DNA of 64,000 nucleotides, from NCBI GenBank assembly GCA_002862095.1, contig PHSQ01000003.1, forward strand, positions 62,001 to 126,000, in the 5' to 3' direction. Numbering within the stretch: the stretch's first letter is position 1; each line of letters starts with the position of its first letter. Shown here in pieces: positions 9,661 to 18,942 of the stretch. Position numbers and translations under genes: made by a program. The notes under the pieces were generated by a model. It did not search any database and was not told where the DNA came from. It saw only the letters and a list, made by a program, of their open reading frames with translations. Source of the DNA: Methylocystis sp. KS32. GTDB lineage: Bacteria > Pseudomonadota > Alphaproteobacteria > Rhizobiales > Beijerinckiaceae.

Positions 9661-11409
9661 ATGCGCGACGCCCCCAAAACTCCTTGGCCGCTCTTTCGCT
9701 CGCTTCAGGGCGTGGGGCTGTCCGCGCTGCGCTACGATCTTATCGCCGGGCTGACGCTCGCCGCGATCGCCATTCCCGAGCAGATGGCGACGGCGCGGCT
9801 CGGCGGTTTTCCGTCCCATATCGGATTTTTGGCCTTTATCGCGGGCTCCGTCGCCTTCGCCCTTTTCGGCTCCAACCGTTTCCTTTCCTCCGGCGCGGAT
9901 TCGACCATCACGCCGGTTTTCGCGGGCGCGCTGGCGCTGATAGTCTCCACGGACGCGCCGGAATATCGCGAACTCGCCGCCCTGCTGGCGCTGCTGATCG
10001 GCGGCGTCGTCGCGCTCGCGGGCCTCCTGCGCGCGGGCTGGATCGCCGATTTGCTCTCCATTCCGGTGATGACCGGCTTTCTGGCCGGCATCGCCATTCA
10101 TATCGTGGTTTCGCAGGCGCCCGCCCTGCTCGGCCTACCGGGCGGCCATGGCGAAATCTTCGACCGCCTGCGCGAAATCGCTCACGCCATCGAAAAGACC
10201 AATCCCTACACCCTCGCCACCGGGCTTTGCTGCCTCGCGGCGATCGTGGCGAGCGAACGCATCAGTCCCCGCATCCCCGGCGCCTTGATCGCGCTGACGG
10301 GCGCGACCTTCGCGACGGAGTGGTTCGGCCTCGAGGCGCGGGGCGTCGCTGTCGTCGGCGGCTTCATGGTGAGCGCGCCGCGTCCGTCCATCCCCTCGCC
10401 CACCTTCGATCAGCTTTCGCATGTGCTCGGCCTCGCGATGGTGGTCTCGATGGTGGTGATGGTCCAGACCGCCACCACCTCGCGCTCCTTTCCGGGCGCG
10501 CCGGGCGAGGCGCCCGACGTCGACCGGGATTTTATCGGCCTCGGCGCGGGCAGCCTGCTCGCGGGGCTTTTCGGCTCGTTCCCGGTCAACGCCAGCCCGC
10601 CGCGCACCGCCGTCGTCGCCGAAACCGGCGGGCGCAGCCAGATCGCCGGACTGGTCGCCTGCGTCGCCGTGGTGCTCACGGGTCTTTATGGCGCGGAGCT
10701 TTTGGGTCGCGTTCCGACGGCGGCGCTGGCGGGCGTGCTGCTCTTCGTGGCCGCCAGAATTTTCCGACTCCACGAAATGCGGGACATCGCGGGCAAGACC
10801 AAGGCCGAATTCGCCCTCGTCCTTCTAACCATGCTGGCGGTGGTGGCGCTACCGATGCAGATCGGCGTCGCGCTCTCCATCATGCTGTCGCTGATGCACG
10901 GAGTTTTCACCGCCACGCGCACGCGCCTGATCGAATTCGAGCGCCTGCCCGGCTCCTCGGTTTGGTGGCCGGCAAGCCGCGCCATTGCTGGGGAAAGGCT
11001 CGCGGGCGCGATCGTGGTCGCCTACCAGGCGCCGCTGTCCTTCCTCAACGCCTACGACTTCCAGCACGATCTCGAGAAGAAAATCGCGCGGGCGGAACCT
11101 GGCCTCGAGCTTGTGGTGCTGGAGGCGAGTTGCATCGTCGAAATCGACTTCACCGCCGCGCGCATCCTCAACGAAGCCATCACGCAATGCCGCAAGGACG
11201 GAATCGACTTCGCCATCGCCCGGCTCGAATCGGTGCGGGCTCATGAGGCGCTGGAGCGGTTTGGCGTCATGGCGACGCTGGGCGACGGCCGGGTGTTCCA
11301 CAGCGTGGACGAAGCGACGCGCAAGCTCGCGCCAGGCTCGGCGGCGGCGCCCGGCCGCGCGGCGACGTCCGCGCTTGCGCCCGAAGGGGATCGGCCCCAA
11401 ATAGCATAA
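9661..11409 (+). CDS. SulP-family inorganic anion transporter with STAS domain
   Basis: 582 residues. The start MRDAPKTPWPLFRSLQGVG leads into the SulP membrane domain of 10-14 hydrophobic segments with the family signature YDLIAGLTLAAIAIPEQMA near the first helices. A cytoplasmic C-terminal STAS domain (about residues 440-550: AIVVAYQAPLSFLNAYDFQ, LVVLEASCIVEIDFTAARIL) is intact. It probably exchanges sulfate, bicarbonate or another anion; the substrate cannot be read from sequence. The start lies 37 bp after lolA, so co-transcription is possible. Confidence 0.92.
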   Translation: MRDAPKTPWPLFRSLQGVGLSALRYDLIAGLTLAAIAIPEQMATARLGGFPSHIGFLAFIAGSVAFALFGSNRFLSSGADSTITPVFAGALALIVSTDAPEYRELAALLALLIGGVVALAGLLRAGWIADLLSIPVMTGFLAGIAIHIVVSQAPALLGLPGGHGEIFDRLREIAHAIEKTNPYTLATGLCCLAAIVASERISPRIPGALIALTGATFATEWFGLEARGVAVVGGFMVSAPRPSIPSPTFDQLSHVLGLAMVVSMVVMVQTATTSRSFPGAPGEAPDVDRDFIGLGAGSLLAGLFGSFPVNASPPRTAVVAETGGRSQIAGLVACVAVVLTGLYGAELLGRVPTAALAGVLLFVAARIFRLHEMRDIAGKTKAEFALVLLTMLAVVALPMQIGVALSIMLSLMHGVFTATRTRLIEFERLPGSSVWWPASRAIAGERLAGAIVVAYQAPLSFLNAYDFQHDLEKKIARAEPGLELVVLEASCIVEIDFTAARILNEAITQCRKDGIDFAIARLESVRAHEALERFGVMATLGDGRVFHSVDEATRKLAPGSAAAPGRAATSALAPEGDRPQIA

Positions 11410-11466
11410 GAGACGTGATCGGCCGCGACGATTCTGCCGCCGCGCAAACCGGGCCTGCGGGAAAAC

Positions 11467-12417
11467 ATGCGAGATCCATATGACGTTTTGGGCGTCGCCC
11501 GTTCGGCGAGCGCCGGCGAGATCAAAAAAGCCTTCCGGCAACTCGCCAAGAAATATCACCCCGACCACAACAAGACCGACCCCAAGGCCAAGGAGCGTTT
11601 CGCCGAGGCGAACTCCGCCTATGAGATCATCGGCGACGAGGACAAAAAGGCGAAATTCGACCGGGGCGAGATCGGCCCCGACGGCAAGCCGCGCTTCGCC
11701 GGATTCGAGGGTTTCGGCGCCGGGGCCGGCCCGGGCGGTTTCTCCGCCAAGGCGGGTGGGCCGGGGTCGCATTTCGAGTTCAATTTCGGCAACGCCGGAG
11801 GCCGCGCCGGCTTCGATCCGGCCGATCTCTTCGCCGATCTCTTTGGCGGCGCGGCCAAGCGCGGCCGCGCGGGCGGCACCGCGCCGCGCCGGGGCGAGGA
11901 TGTGGTCGCCACCGCCACCGTGTCGCTAGAGACTGCCGCGCTCGGCGGCTCGGCGCGCGTGGTGATGCCGAGCGGGCGGACGCTCGACGTCAAGATTCCG
12001 GCGGGCATGGAGGACGGCAAGCAAATCAGGCTGCGTGGACAGGGCCAGCCGGGCGCGATCGGCGGCGAAGCCGGCGACGCGCTGGTGACGGTAAAAGTCG
12101 CGCCCCACCCTTATTTCCGCATCGAGGGCCGCGATCTGCGCCTCGATCTTCCGGTTGCGCTTTACGAGGCCGCGCTCGGCGGCAAAATCTCCGCGCCGAC
12201 GCTTTCGGGCAAGGTGGAGCTGACCATTCCGCCGGGCTCCAACGGCGGGCGCGTGTTGCGCCTGCGCGGCAAGGGGCTTCCGGCCTCGGACGGCAAGCCG
12301 GCGGGCGATCTTTATGTCTCGCTGAAACTGATGGCGCCCGAGGCCCCGGACCCGGAATATGAGGCGCTGATGACCAAATGGCGTGACAAGAAAGCCTACG
12401 ACCCGCGCAAATTCTGA
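11467..12417 (+). CDS. DnaJ/CbpA-type J-domain co-chaperone (no zinc finger)
   Basis: 316 residues. The J domain (about 1-68) has the HPD motif that stimulates DnaK ATPase ([11 protein letters not shown]). A Gly/Phe-rich linker with repeated GFGAG-like segments follows, then two C-terminal substrate-binding beta domains ([39 protein letters not shown]). The four CxxCxGxG repeats of classical DnaJ are absent, making it a type II/CbpA-like protein. It starts 57 bp after the SulP gene on the same strand. Confidence 0.93.
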   Translation: MRDPYDVLGVARSASAGEIKKAFRQLAKKYHPDHNKTDPKAKERFAEANSAYEIIGDEDKKAKFDRGEIGPDGKPRFAGFEGFGAGAGPGGFSAKAGGPGSHFEFNFGNAGGRAGFDPADLFADLFGGAAKRGRAGGTAPRRGEDVVATATVSLETAALGGSARVVMPSGRTLDVKIPAGMEDGKQIRLRGQGQPGAIGGEAGDALVTVKVAPHPYFRIEGRDLRLDLPVALYEAALGGKISAPTLSGKVELTIPPGSNGGRVLRLRGKGLPASDGKPAGDLYVSLKLMAPEAPDPEYEALMTKWRDKKAYDPRKF

Positions 12418-12946
12418 TACGAAATCCGCCGGATTGCTTCGTCAACAGCAAAGCGGCATATCCACTCCAGACCACGCATGAAGATTGTGCGGCCCAATCC
12501 CTCCCCCTGGTGGGGAGGGTCGGGGGCTCGGGCCATCTCGCCCAGGGTTCCGAGGCCCCCACCCGGCGCTTCGCGCCACCCTCTCCACCAGGGGGAGGGA
12601 TTCGCGCCCAGCCGAACGAATCAAGCGGAACCCACATGAAACGGGGGGAGAGGTTTCGGGGCGCGGGGCCGGTTTGGGTTTTGGCTCATGATTCTGAGCG
12701 GCCGTTCGTCCGTAAGATACGGCCTCGGCTGAAAGGGCGCGCCGTTTGTGCGGAAGTGTCGCAGACTGGGTAAAAACTCGGACGCCACGCTGACCAAACC
12801 GGGTTTCGTGGAAATTTCGCCTGTTTCGTGCGATCAGACGCTGGCCAATCACGAGAATTCACTCTGAGCGAGCCCGTTTTCGGGCGAAACGCGAGGTTTC
12901 ACACCCTCTGCTTAATTAATGCGCGCATGACTAGGTCTGGGATTAT
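12418..12946. other. Gene-free region around a large inverted repeat
   Basis: Apart from the inverted repeat at 12496-12602 I see no coding signature; short frames on both strands lack family features and ribosome binding sites. Composition falls towards AT around 12890-12950, next to the end of the membrane protein gene. Confidence 0.5.
12496..12602. repeat. 107-bp intergenic palindromic element
   Basis: A 25-nt left arm (12496-12520) is matched in inverse orientation by 12578-12602 with 24 of 25 positions identical; both arms centre on CCCTCCCCCTGGTGG. The loop is about 57 bp and itself has complementary GGGGGCTCGG/CCGAGGCCCC segments, so the whole can fold as one long cruciform or RNA hairpin. 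Confidence 0.8.
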
Positions 12947-13384
12947 TTAGAGCGACTCGCTTGAAGCGTCGGGGGCGCCCTCGCGGAGAAAATAAGTGAC
13001 CATCAGGACGAGCATCGCGAAAGTCGCAAACACTCCGGCCAGAGCGCCGATCCACATGCCAGAGGTTTCGCCGATCACGTTGCTGACGTCATGGCCCGCC
13101 AATCCTCCCATAAGGGCGACGACCACGATATTAACGAGGACGACGCCAGGAAACCTGTCCGCCCCCATATCTGGAACCGTTCCCTCTGGAAGGAACCGTT
13201 CCGCGAGCAGGCGCCCCTGCCAGGCGGCGACGACCGCGATCAGCCCCGAAATCAAGCCTACAGTCACCCCGCTATTCGAGAAGCGTTCGACCGCTAAACC
13301 CGTAACGGCTCCGGTGCATATTCCAACTCCCAAAAGGAGCAGGACATAGATAGAGGTGAGACCTCGGCTTCGATCATCAGACAT
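12947..13384 (-). CDS. Small four-helix membrane protein, function unknown
   Basis: 145 residues from the ATG giving MSDDRSRGL; an upstream in-frame ATG would add 21 residues of non-membrane character. Four hydrophobic segments are visible: IYVLLLLGVGICTGAVTGLA, VGLISGLIAVVAAW, VVLVNIVVVALMGGLAG and MWIGALAGVFATFAMLVLMV. The C-terminus is acidic and Ser-rich. No family recognised. Confidence 0.6.
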   Translation of the reverse strand: MSDDRSRGLTSIYVLLLLGVGICTGAVTGLAVERFSNSGVTVGLISGLIAVVAAWQGRLLAERFLPEGTVPDMGADRFPGVVLVNIVVVALMGGLAGHDVSNVIGETSGMWIGALAGVFATFAMLVLMVTYFLREGAPDASSESL

Positions 13385-13553
13385 TGGACGCGCCCAGAGC
13401 TTGAGACACTGTAAATCGTTAATTGGAGTGAAAGGGCAGCACTTCAACGTCGTTTCTGCGACCTACGTAATTTTCAATATGGCGCGACGGCGGCGGCGCG
13501 GCCTCTCTATTTCAGAAGATAACGTATTATCAGTAATATGCTACACTCATCCC

Positions 13554-13658
13554 ATGCTTGAGGCTCTGATCGACAGCATCGAACAGAAAAAGGCGCAGTT
13601 CGACCGCTTGCGCCCCTTGTCGGGCGCCGCCCTGAATCAACTTCAAAACCTCTACTGA
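13554..13658 (+). pseudogene. N-terminal stub of a Fic-like gene, truncated at an IS630 end
   Basis: Encodes 34 residues, MLEALIDSIEQKKAQFDRLR then PLSGAALNQLQNLY, and stops as the IS630 left end begins (the TGA is the first three bases of that end). The sequence resembles the start of Fic/DOC AMP-transferases (an IDxxK...LRPLS...L..L leader before the VELTYxSNAIEGN block). The rest is not found beyond the right IS end at 16021, so the gene seems deleted. The short match makes the Fic assignment tentative. Confidence 0.45.
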
Positions 13659-13664
13659 GCTGAG

Positions 13665-13907
13665 TCACTGGAACTGGGGGTATAGGCGTTTGAGCTTGAT
13701 GCGCGCATGTTCTGTTGTGAATTGCCAGTCTGCTTGCACGCAGCGCTTGTTGCGGTTGACCTGCCAGGCGGCGAGCTCCCTGATCAACGTCTCCTTGTCG
13801 GGGATGCGGCGATCAAGACATTGGCTCGCAAGAACGCCGAGATCGGGTTCCGCGAGGTCGAGCCAACTGCCGTGCTTTGGCGTGTAACGCCATGTATGGA
13901 TGCCCCC
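13665..13907 (-). pseudogene. IS630 transposase, C-terminal fragment
   Basis: On the minus strand this reads YTPKHGSWLDLAEPDLGVLA, then QCLDRRIPDKETLIRELAAW and an end of KADWQFTT-type (QADWQFTTEHARIKLKRLYP), a standard IS630 C-terminus with the last catalytic Glu (LAEPDLG). It is separated from its N-terminal half by the IS3 element at 13908-15234. Confidence 0.85.
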
Positions 13908-13946
13908 TGAACCGCGCCGGGATTGCCGGAGGCCATTTCGTTTGAG

Positions 13947-14852
13947 TCACGCCGCCAAGGCGCGTCCCTCGATTTGCGCATAGTAGCGCGCTTCGGCTTC
14001 TGCCGGCGGAATGTTTCCGATCGGCTCGAGCAGTCTGCGATTGTTGAACCAGTCGACCCATTCGAGCGTGGCGAACTCGATCGCCTCGAAGTTTCGCCAC
14101 GGCCCCTTTCGCCAGATCAGCTCGGCCTTGTAGAGTCCGTTGATCGTCTCGGCGAGCGCGTTGTCGTAGCTGTCTCCGACGCTGCCGACCGAGGGCTCGA
14201 CGCCGGCCTCGGCGAGGCGCTCTGTGTATTTTATAGAGACGTATTGAACGCCGCGGTCGCTATGATGGACGAGGCCACCGCCGTGAACCGGCCGACGATC
14301 ATGCAGCGCCTGCTCGAGCGCGTCGAGCACGAAGCCCGCATGCGCCGTGCGCGAGGCGCGCCAGCCGACGATCCGCCGAGCGAAGGCGTCGATCACGAAA
14401 GCCACATAGACGAAGCCTTGCCAAGTCGAAACATAAGTGAAATCGGAGAGCCACAGCGCATTCGGCCGCTTGGCCCGAAATTGCCGGTTCACCTTGTCGA
14501 GCGGGCATGGAGCCTTGCGGTCGCTCACCGTCGTTTTGACCGGCCTCCCACGCACGATCCCTTGCAACCCCATGCTCCGCATAAGCCGCGCCACCGTACA
14601 GCGCGCGACCTTTTCGCCCTCGCGGTCCAACTGCTTCCACACCTTGCGCACGCCATAGACCTGGAAGTTCTCGTCGTAGACGCGCCGTATCTCCTTGCGA
14701 AGGTTCACATCCCGACGCGCCCGGGCCGACGCTTTCGCGGGGTCGCGCCGGCGCGCCGCATGCGCCCAATAGGTGGAAGGGGCAATCGGCAAGAGCTTGC
14801 AGATCGGCTCGACCCCATGCTTGTCCCGCTGATCGTCGATGAAGGCGATCAT
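13947..14852 (-). CDS. IS3-family transposase OrfB (DDE integrase domain)
   Basis: 301 residues, intact. It has the HTH_21-like leader ([28 protein letters not shown]) and the rve integrase core with three acidic residues: the first in [12 protein letters not shown], the second in HHSDRGVQY and the Glu in [16 protein letters not shown]. It starts with an ATGA overlap on the orfA stop. In IS3 elements a -1 ribosomal frameshift near the orfA end makes the OrfAB fusion transposase; I cannot prove the slippery site here. The element looks able to move. Confidence 0.93.
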   Translation of the reverse strand: MIAFIDDQRDKHGVEPICKLLPIAPSTYWAHAARRRDPAKASARARRDVNLRKEIRRVYDENFQVYGVRKVWKQLDREGEKVARCTVARLMRSMGLQGIVRGRPVKTTVSDRKAPCPLDKVNRQFRAKRPNALWLSDFTYVSTWQGFVYVAFVIDAFARRIVGWRASRTAHAGFVLDALEQALHDRRPVHGGGLVHHSDRGVQYVSIKYTERLAEAGVEPSVGSVGDSYDNALAETINGLYKAELIWRKGPWRNFEAIEFATLEWVDWFNNRRLLEPIGNIPPAEAEARYYAQIEGRALAA

Positions 14853-15184
14853 TGTTTCGAGCGGCGGTCGAGCTCCGCCGCCGCAAAATAAGCCGACGCC
14901 TTTCGCAGGATCTCATTGGCCTGCCGCAGCTCGCGGTTCTCGCGCTCCAGCGCCTTGATCCGCTCGCGTTCATCCGTCGTCGCGCCAGGGCGGGCGCCCG
15001 AGTCGCGCTCTGCCTGGCGGACCCAGTTCCGCAACGTCTCGCCCGTGCAGCCAATCTTCGCCGCGATCGAGGCGATCGCCGCCCATTGCGAGGCATGATC
15101 GCCGCGGTGCTCGAGCACCATCCGAACTGCCCGTTCCCGAACCTCAGGTGAAAATCTGTTCGATGTCTTCTTCTTCGTATCCAT
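14849..15184 (-). CDS. IS3-family transposase OrfA (HTH_Tnp_1)
   Basis: 111 residues. N-terminal helix-turn-helix ([36 protein letters not shown]) followed by a leucine-zipper-like coiled coil ([20 protein letters not shown]) that mediates OrfAB oligomerisation. The stop overlaps the orfB start by 4 bp. Confidence 0.92.
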   Translation of the reverse strand: MDTKKKTSNRFSPEVRERAVRMVLEHRGDHASQWAAIASIAAKIGCTGETLRNWVRQAERDSGARPGATTDERERIKALERENRELRQANEILRKASAYFAAAELDRRSKQ

Positions 15185-15234
15185 GGCTCCATCCTCTCAA
15201 GGGTTGGAGCCTCCGGCAATCCCGGCGCGGTTCA

Positions 15235-15972
15235 TGAACAGATTGGCGACGCCATTGCGCTCGTATTCGTAATCGTGACGCGCCTTGCGTCCGGGCGCGG
15301 CGGGAATTGGGGTGCGCGTCTCCTTGATCATCTGCTTCGAAGTCTCGTCGAGACACACCAGTGGGCGCTGCGGATCATGGGAGCGCTGATAGACGTCCAG
15401 CACGTCTTCCATGGCGGCGACGAAGGCCGCACTGGCCTCAGGCGCGATCACCCATTGCTGCTTGAGATGTGGTTTGAGCGTGTTTTTTTGAGCGTGCGCC
15501 CGATCGTGTTGTCGCTGGCTTTCTCGACGATGTTCAACTCGACGACCTTCTCTTCGAGCAGGCTCAGCGTCCATCTGGCGTAGCCTGCCGGCGCCGGTCC
15601 ACAGGCCAGCGCAATGAGCTTCGCTTCCGCCGCGCCGTCGAAAATCCGGGGACGCGCGGACTTCGGGTTGTATTTGTGGGTCAGCGCGGCGTCGAACCCT
15701 TCCTCCACCAACTGGCGGCGCGTCCGTTCGATAGGGGTGACGCTGGTGTCCAACGCCTCGGCGATCCGGCTGTCGCTCCAGCCTTCGCCAGCCTTCCAGA
15801 CATCCGCTTTCAACAGTATGCGCGCTTTGGTCAGCAATCGCGCGGACCGCTTGCCTGAGCCGATCAACGCGGCAAGCTGATCCCGTTCCTCCGCGCTCAA
15901 ACGCACAACGTATTTCTGGACGGCGGTTTCTTTCCCGACCACGAACCATCTCCATCGCTGATCAACAGCCAC
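15235..15972 (-). pseudogene. IS630 transposase, N-terminal part with frameshift
   Basis: From 15972 the frame reads the HTH leader (KYVVRLSAEERDQLAALIGS, TKARILLKADVWKAGEGWSD) and the HTH_32-like segment to about 15485. There, at a run of seven T residues, the reading shifts to the next frame, which continues PHLKQQWVIAPEASAAFVAA and the first DDE Asp (VCLDETSKQM) up to NGVANLF, where the IS3 element cuts it. Both the frameshift and the insertion inactivate the gene. Confidence 0.85.
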
Positions 15973-16036
15973 AGAGATTCAGAACTCACCTCCAAAATCA
16001 ATGACGGGTGTCACTAGCTCAACTCCTTTGTATTTC

Positions 16037-16088
16037 TAGAGCGCTTATCGACCAGACGGAATCGTCTGGTCGATAAGAAATCGCTCTA
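16037..16088. repeat. Dispersed palindromic repeat, copy 2 (module A, best palindrome)
   Basis: TAGAGCG... ends; perfect 15-bp arms CTTATCGACCAGACG (16044-16058) and its complement (16063-16077) separated by GAAT, followed by AAATCGCTCTA. The outer CTA at 16086-16088 is the stop codon, on the minus strand, of the EF-hand gene, so the repeat abuts or formed that gene's end. Confidence 0.9.
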
Positions 16089-16409
16089 GGCGCCCTGCGG
16101 TCCGCTCGCGCCGAGCTGAGCACTCAATTGCGCCATGCCCTGAATGAAGTTCTGGCGCGACACCGTGCCGTCGCTGGAGGGATTGAGGGCCTGGAACGCG
16201 GCGCTTGGCCCCATGGACTGGAACGCGGCCGGCGGCTTCATGGTCTGAAAAGCCTGGGTGAACTGGTTCTGCGTGATCGAACCCGTCGCATTGGTGTCGA
16301 TCTTTGTGAAAAGCTTCGCCATTTTCTGCGTAGTCGGCATCCGCGCGCTCGCGCCCGACATCGCCTGCGGCGCGTGGCCGCCCGTCATTCCCGAAACTGT
16401 CATGTTCAT
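16086..16409 (-). CDS. EF-hand-like small protein
   Basis: 107 residues from the ATG giving MNMTVSGMTGG, chosen because GGAGAG lies eight bases upstream; an earlier ATG adds 5 residues. One clear calcium-binding loop is seen (FTKIDTNATGSITQNQF, with D-x-N-x-T-G-S-I spacing) and a second, degenerate loop (LNPSSDGTVSRQNF). A Met/Pro/Ala-rich spacer (MKPPAAFQSMGPSAAFQ) contains a short internal duplication. No signal peptide. Probably a calcium-responsive or structural protein of unknown partner. Its stop codon lies inside a dispersed repeat. Confidence 0.7.
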   Translation of the reverse strand: MNMTVSGMTGGHAPQAMSGASARMPTTQKMAKLFTKIDTNATGSITQNQFTQAFQTMKPPAAFQSMGPSAAFQALNPSSDGTVSRQNFIQGMAQLSAQLGASGPQGA

Positions 16410-16558
16410 TGCCGGTCTCTCCATTTTGAGCGTCGCGCCGCGGGATAGATTGCATTGCATAGCTTGGGCGAAGCTCGCATATGCGCGCGGCGCCGAAATT
16501 GCTTTGCAATGGCGTGGAAAGACTTGGTCTCTTTTCCGACAAGGACTAGCGAGGATCG

Positions 16559-16792
16559 ATGCCGCTCTATGCCTATAAATGCCAGGATTGCGCCGCCGAA
16601 TTCGAACTGCTGGTGCGCGCCTGCGACCTTCCGTGCTGTCCCGCCTGCGGCGGCGAGAAGCTGCAACAGCAGGTCGCCAGAATCTGCGCGGAGATCAAAT
16701 ATCCCGCTATAGCGAGATCGTGGCGGCGGGCCGCCGCGCGTTCCGGCGATCTGTCCAATTTCGGCAAGGCCGAACTGGGGTTGAAGAAATAG
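16559..16792 (+). CDS. FmdB-type zinc-ribbon protein
   Basis: 77 residues. Starts MPLYAYKCQDCAAEFELLVR and has the paired cysteines CQDC and CPAC of the FmdB/CxxC_CxxC_SSSS family, about 20 residues apart. Such proteins are annotated as putative regulators from an old link to formamidase/amidase operons; the role is not established. The C-terminal half (GDLSNFGKAELGLKK) is lysine-rich. Stands alone. Confidence 0.8.
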   Translation: MPLYAYKCQDCAAEFELLVRACDLPCCPACGGEKLQQQVARICAEIKYPAIARSWRRAAARSGDLSNFGKAELGLKK

Positions 16793-17022
16793 CGCTTCGT
16801 GGCGGCGCGCCTTTGCGACGCCCGGCGAATGATGGCGAAACATCGCATTGGCGCCACGATTTTGACGCATTGCACAACCGCAAGTCCGCGCCAAAAGATC
16901 GCAGCCTCCTCGCAACAAATTCAACTAAATTTTACCATTGACCGTGTAATATTCATCGCACTACGATATTTTTCGCGCGGCAAGGCTTGTTGCGGCGCAT
17001 ATCGGAAAGCGAGGAACGGGTT

Positions 17023-17307
17023 ATGGAGTCCATCAAAACCTGGTTGCAAGACTGGTCCGACGCCTGCGAATACGCCAAGGAATGCGCGCCCAACCTTTCC
17101 TTTTTCGCGCCGCGCGAACCCTATTCGGCGCTTGCCGCGATCGCCGCCCTGTGCGTGTTCGCGTGGTGGTGGAACGAGAAGCAGATCAATCTGATGCTCG
17201 AAGCCGAAAGCAGGCTGCGCCAGCTTGGCGAGGGGGTTTCGACGGGCGGTTTGTTGCGCGCGCTCGACGAGATGAGAGAACCTTCGCCGCAGCGGCGGGC
17301 CGCCTAG
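17023..17307 (+). CDS. Small single-pass membrane protein, function unknown
   Basis: 94 residues from ATG (MESIKTWLQDW) with GAGGAACGG just upstream. One hydrophobic helix (YSALAAIAALCVFAWWW) is followed by a charged helix (EKQINLMLEAESRLRQLGEG), suggesting an inner-membrane anchor with a cytoplasmic coiled segment. The stop TAG is the first triplet of the dispersed repeat at 17305. No family recognised. Confidence 0.6.
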   Translation: MESIKTWLQDWSDACEYAKECAPNLSFFAPREPYSALAAIAALCVFAWWWNEKQINLMLEAESRLRQLGEGVSTGGLLRALDEMREPSPQRRAA

Positions 17308-17420
17308 AGCGCTTTCTGACCGGACGGAATCGTCTGGTCGATAAGAAATCGCGCCAGATTCAGAAAGCTGGAGCAAAATCCAATCGAAAAAGTCTAACAA
17401 CTTTTTCGGATTTTACTCTA
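17305..17420. repeat. Dispersed repeat, copy 3 (modules A and B)
   Basis: Module A (GAGCGCTTTCTGACCGGACG, GAAT, CGTCTGGTCGATAAGAAATC) is followed by a linker AGATTCAGAAAGCTGGAGCA and module B, an inverted repeat whose arms are GAGCAAAATCCAATCGAAAA-like and CTTTTTCGGATTTTACTC (17371-17419). It has the same order as copy 5 at 30008. Supplies the stop of the preceding gene. Confidence 0.85.
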
Positions 17421-17744
17421 GTTCCACGGCGCCGCAACGCGGAAACCGGAGCGGTCAAGGTGGATGTCATTGCTTCCCGACGCGGCTCCAGCGCGCGGTT
17501 GCAACGACGGCTATCTTAATCCTCGGATTTTTCTTTCAACGCAGGAGAACTTGCGCTCCGTGCGCCCTTCGCCCATTTGCGCGGCGGCGTCGCGAGAGCG
17601 TGAATTCTTAAAAAAAGTTGAGTGGCTTTCTCGATGAAAATTCACTCCAAATTGCAAATCTGGCGCGGTCTTTCATCGGTCGGACGATTGCGTCCGACCG
17701 ATGGCCGCCCGAGATGAATCGCATCAAATCCCAAGGGACGTCAT
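17421..17744. other. Gene-free region upstream of gloA
   Basis: No coding signature. A short palindrome, CGGTCGGACGATTGCGTCCGACCG (17678-17701, two arms of about 10 bp), lies just upstream of the glyoxalase gene and could be a regulatory or terminator hairpin. Confidence 0.4.
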
Positions 17745-18185
17745 ATGCGCTATCTTCACACCATGGTGCGGGTCGCCGATCTGCAACGCTCGCTGGATTT
17801 CTACTGCGGCGCGCTGGGAATGGTCGAAATCCGCCGCAATGAAAGCGAAAAGGGCCGCTACACCCTGGTCTATCTCGCCGCGCCGCAGGACGCGACGGAG
17901 GCGCGCAAATGCGGCGCGCCCATGCTGGAGTTGACTTTCAACTGGGATCCGGAGGCCTATGCGGGCGGGCGCAATTTCGGTCATGTCGCCTTCCAGGTCG
18001 AGGATATCTACGCCACCTGCACGCGACTCCAGGCGGCGGGCGTGACGATCAACCGTCCGCCGCGCGACGGCCACATGGCCTTCATACGCTCGCCCGATAA
18101 TATTTCGATCGAATTGCTGCAAAGCGGCGCGCCACTCCCGGCACGGGAACCATGGGCTTCCATGCCAAACACCGGAACCTGGTGA
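17745..18185 (+). CDS. gloA: Lactoylglutathione lyase (glyoxalase I)
   Basis: 146 residues. Converts the methylglyoxal-glutathione hemithioacetal to S-lactoylglutathione. Metal ligands are visible: His5 in RYLHTMVRV, Glu in MLELTFNWD, His in FGHVAFQV and Glu in NISIELLQ, the spacing of the nickel-type E. coli enzyme. The glutathione-binding region [11 protein letters not shown] is present. Monocistronic as far as I can see. Confidence 0.95.
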   Translation: MRYLHTMVRVADLQRSLDFYCGALGMVEIRRNESEKGRYTLVYLAAPQDATEARKCGAPMLELTFNWDPEAYAGGRNFGHVAFQVEDIYATCTRLQAAGVTINRPPRDGHMAFIRSPDNISIELLQSGAPLPAREPWASMPNTGTW

Positions 18186-18579
18186 AGAGGCTTGAGCTTC
18201 GCATCTTGCGACGCAGCACATAAAGTCGCAGGGCCACTGGAACCCGACGGCCGGCCGCGCGTTGCTCCTTATAAAAAATCTAGGCGGAGCGCTTGGGGCA
18301 GCCCCGGCGAAGCGTCGCAGGCCGAATGACGGCCCACGGCGCGGCGGATTCCGCCTGCGGCTGGCGTGGGCGCCGATATTGCTCACGCGCTGCTGCCCGC
18401 CAAATGCCCGCCGCCGCGGGCCGATCGCCCCTTGAGACGAAGGCGCGAATCAACCCGGCGGGGCCTTCGCCGCGAATTGCGGTTTTGGGCGTCGCCCCGA
18501 GAGCGCGGGGCGGACGGTGGAGCGGCGAAGAAAGCCTGGCGCAAGGCTTAACGAGAAATAAACGGAGAAGGAGGACGTA
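18186..18579. other. Gene-free region
   Basis: 394 bp of very GC-rich sequence with open frames by composition only. A good Shine-Dalgarno, GGAGGACGTA, at its right end belongs to the next gene. Confidence 0.45.
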
Positions 18580-18942
18580 ATGATGATCGCTGACCTGATC
18601 CATTCCTGCTCGAACGCCAATGTCGCGGAGGCCGCTGTCGCCTGCGTCGGGGGCGGCTTCGCGGAGCGCGTCGCCGCCGTCGCGGTCAAGAACGGAATGA
18701 ATGTGGGTCGGTTCGTGGCCGCTGTCGTCCGGGATTTCGGGCGGAGGGCCGACGACCAAGCGATCGACGCGCTGCGCCGCAAGATCGCGGGGACGGATCA
18801 ACCCTTGCTGCAAGGTCTCGTCTTTGTGGTGGAGCCGATCCTGCGAGAGAATGTTGGTTTTTTCGATGATGAGGACGTCGGCCTAACGGTCTCGGCCCTA
18901 CGTGGGCGGGTTCCCTATGGCGTCCCCGCGCGCATGCATTAG
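18580..18942 (+). CDS. Hypothetical cytoplasmic protein
   Basis: 120 residues preceded by a strong ribosome binding site (GGAGGACG). Ala/Val-rich helical N-terminal half (NVAEAAVACVGGGFAERVAA; NVGRFVAAVVRDF) and an acidic C-terminal part (VGFFDDEDVGL). No domain recognised; no signal peptide. Its stop TAG (18940-18942) is the first triplet of a dispersed repeat module. Confidence 0.6.
   Translation: MMIADLIHSCSNANVAEAAVACVGGGFAERVAAVAVKNGMNVGRFVAAVVRDFGRRADDQAIDALRRKIAGTDQPLLQGLVFVVEPILRENVGFFDDEDVGLTVSALRGRVPYGVPARMH

Larger units (their letters stand above)
13908..15234 (-). mobile_element. IS3-family insertion sequence, apparently complete
   Basis: 1,327 bp bounded by perfect 26-bp inverted repeats (13908-13933 and 15209-15234) beginning TGAACCGCGCCGGGATTG and ending with the TG...CA typical of IS3. 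It holds two overlapping frames, orfA and orfB. Flanking bases (CCCCC on the left, TGAAC on the right) do not form a direct repeat, and host transposase codons are missing, so a deletion next to the insertion probably occurred. Confidence 0.92.
13656..16021 (-). mobile_element. IS630-family element, interrupted by an IS3-family element
   Basis: The left end TGAGCTGAGTCACTG (13656-13670) and the right end (16007-16021, TGAGCTAGTGACACC on the minus strand) form an imperfect inverted repeat. Without the inserted IS3 copy about 1.04 kb remains, slightly short for IS630, in line with roughly 60 transposase codons missing at the insertion point. No clear TA duplication could be seen at the outer borders. 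Confidence 0.7.

Noticed and set aside
12496..12602. Inverted repeat considered as an IS terminus pair
   Set aside because: The arms are only 57 bp apart and enclose no transposase or target duplication.
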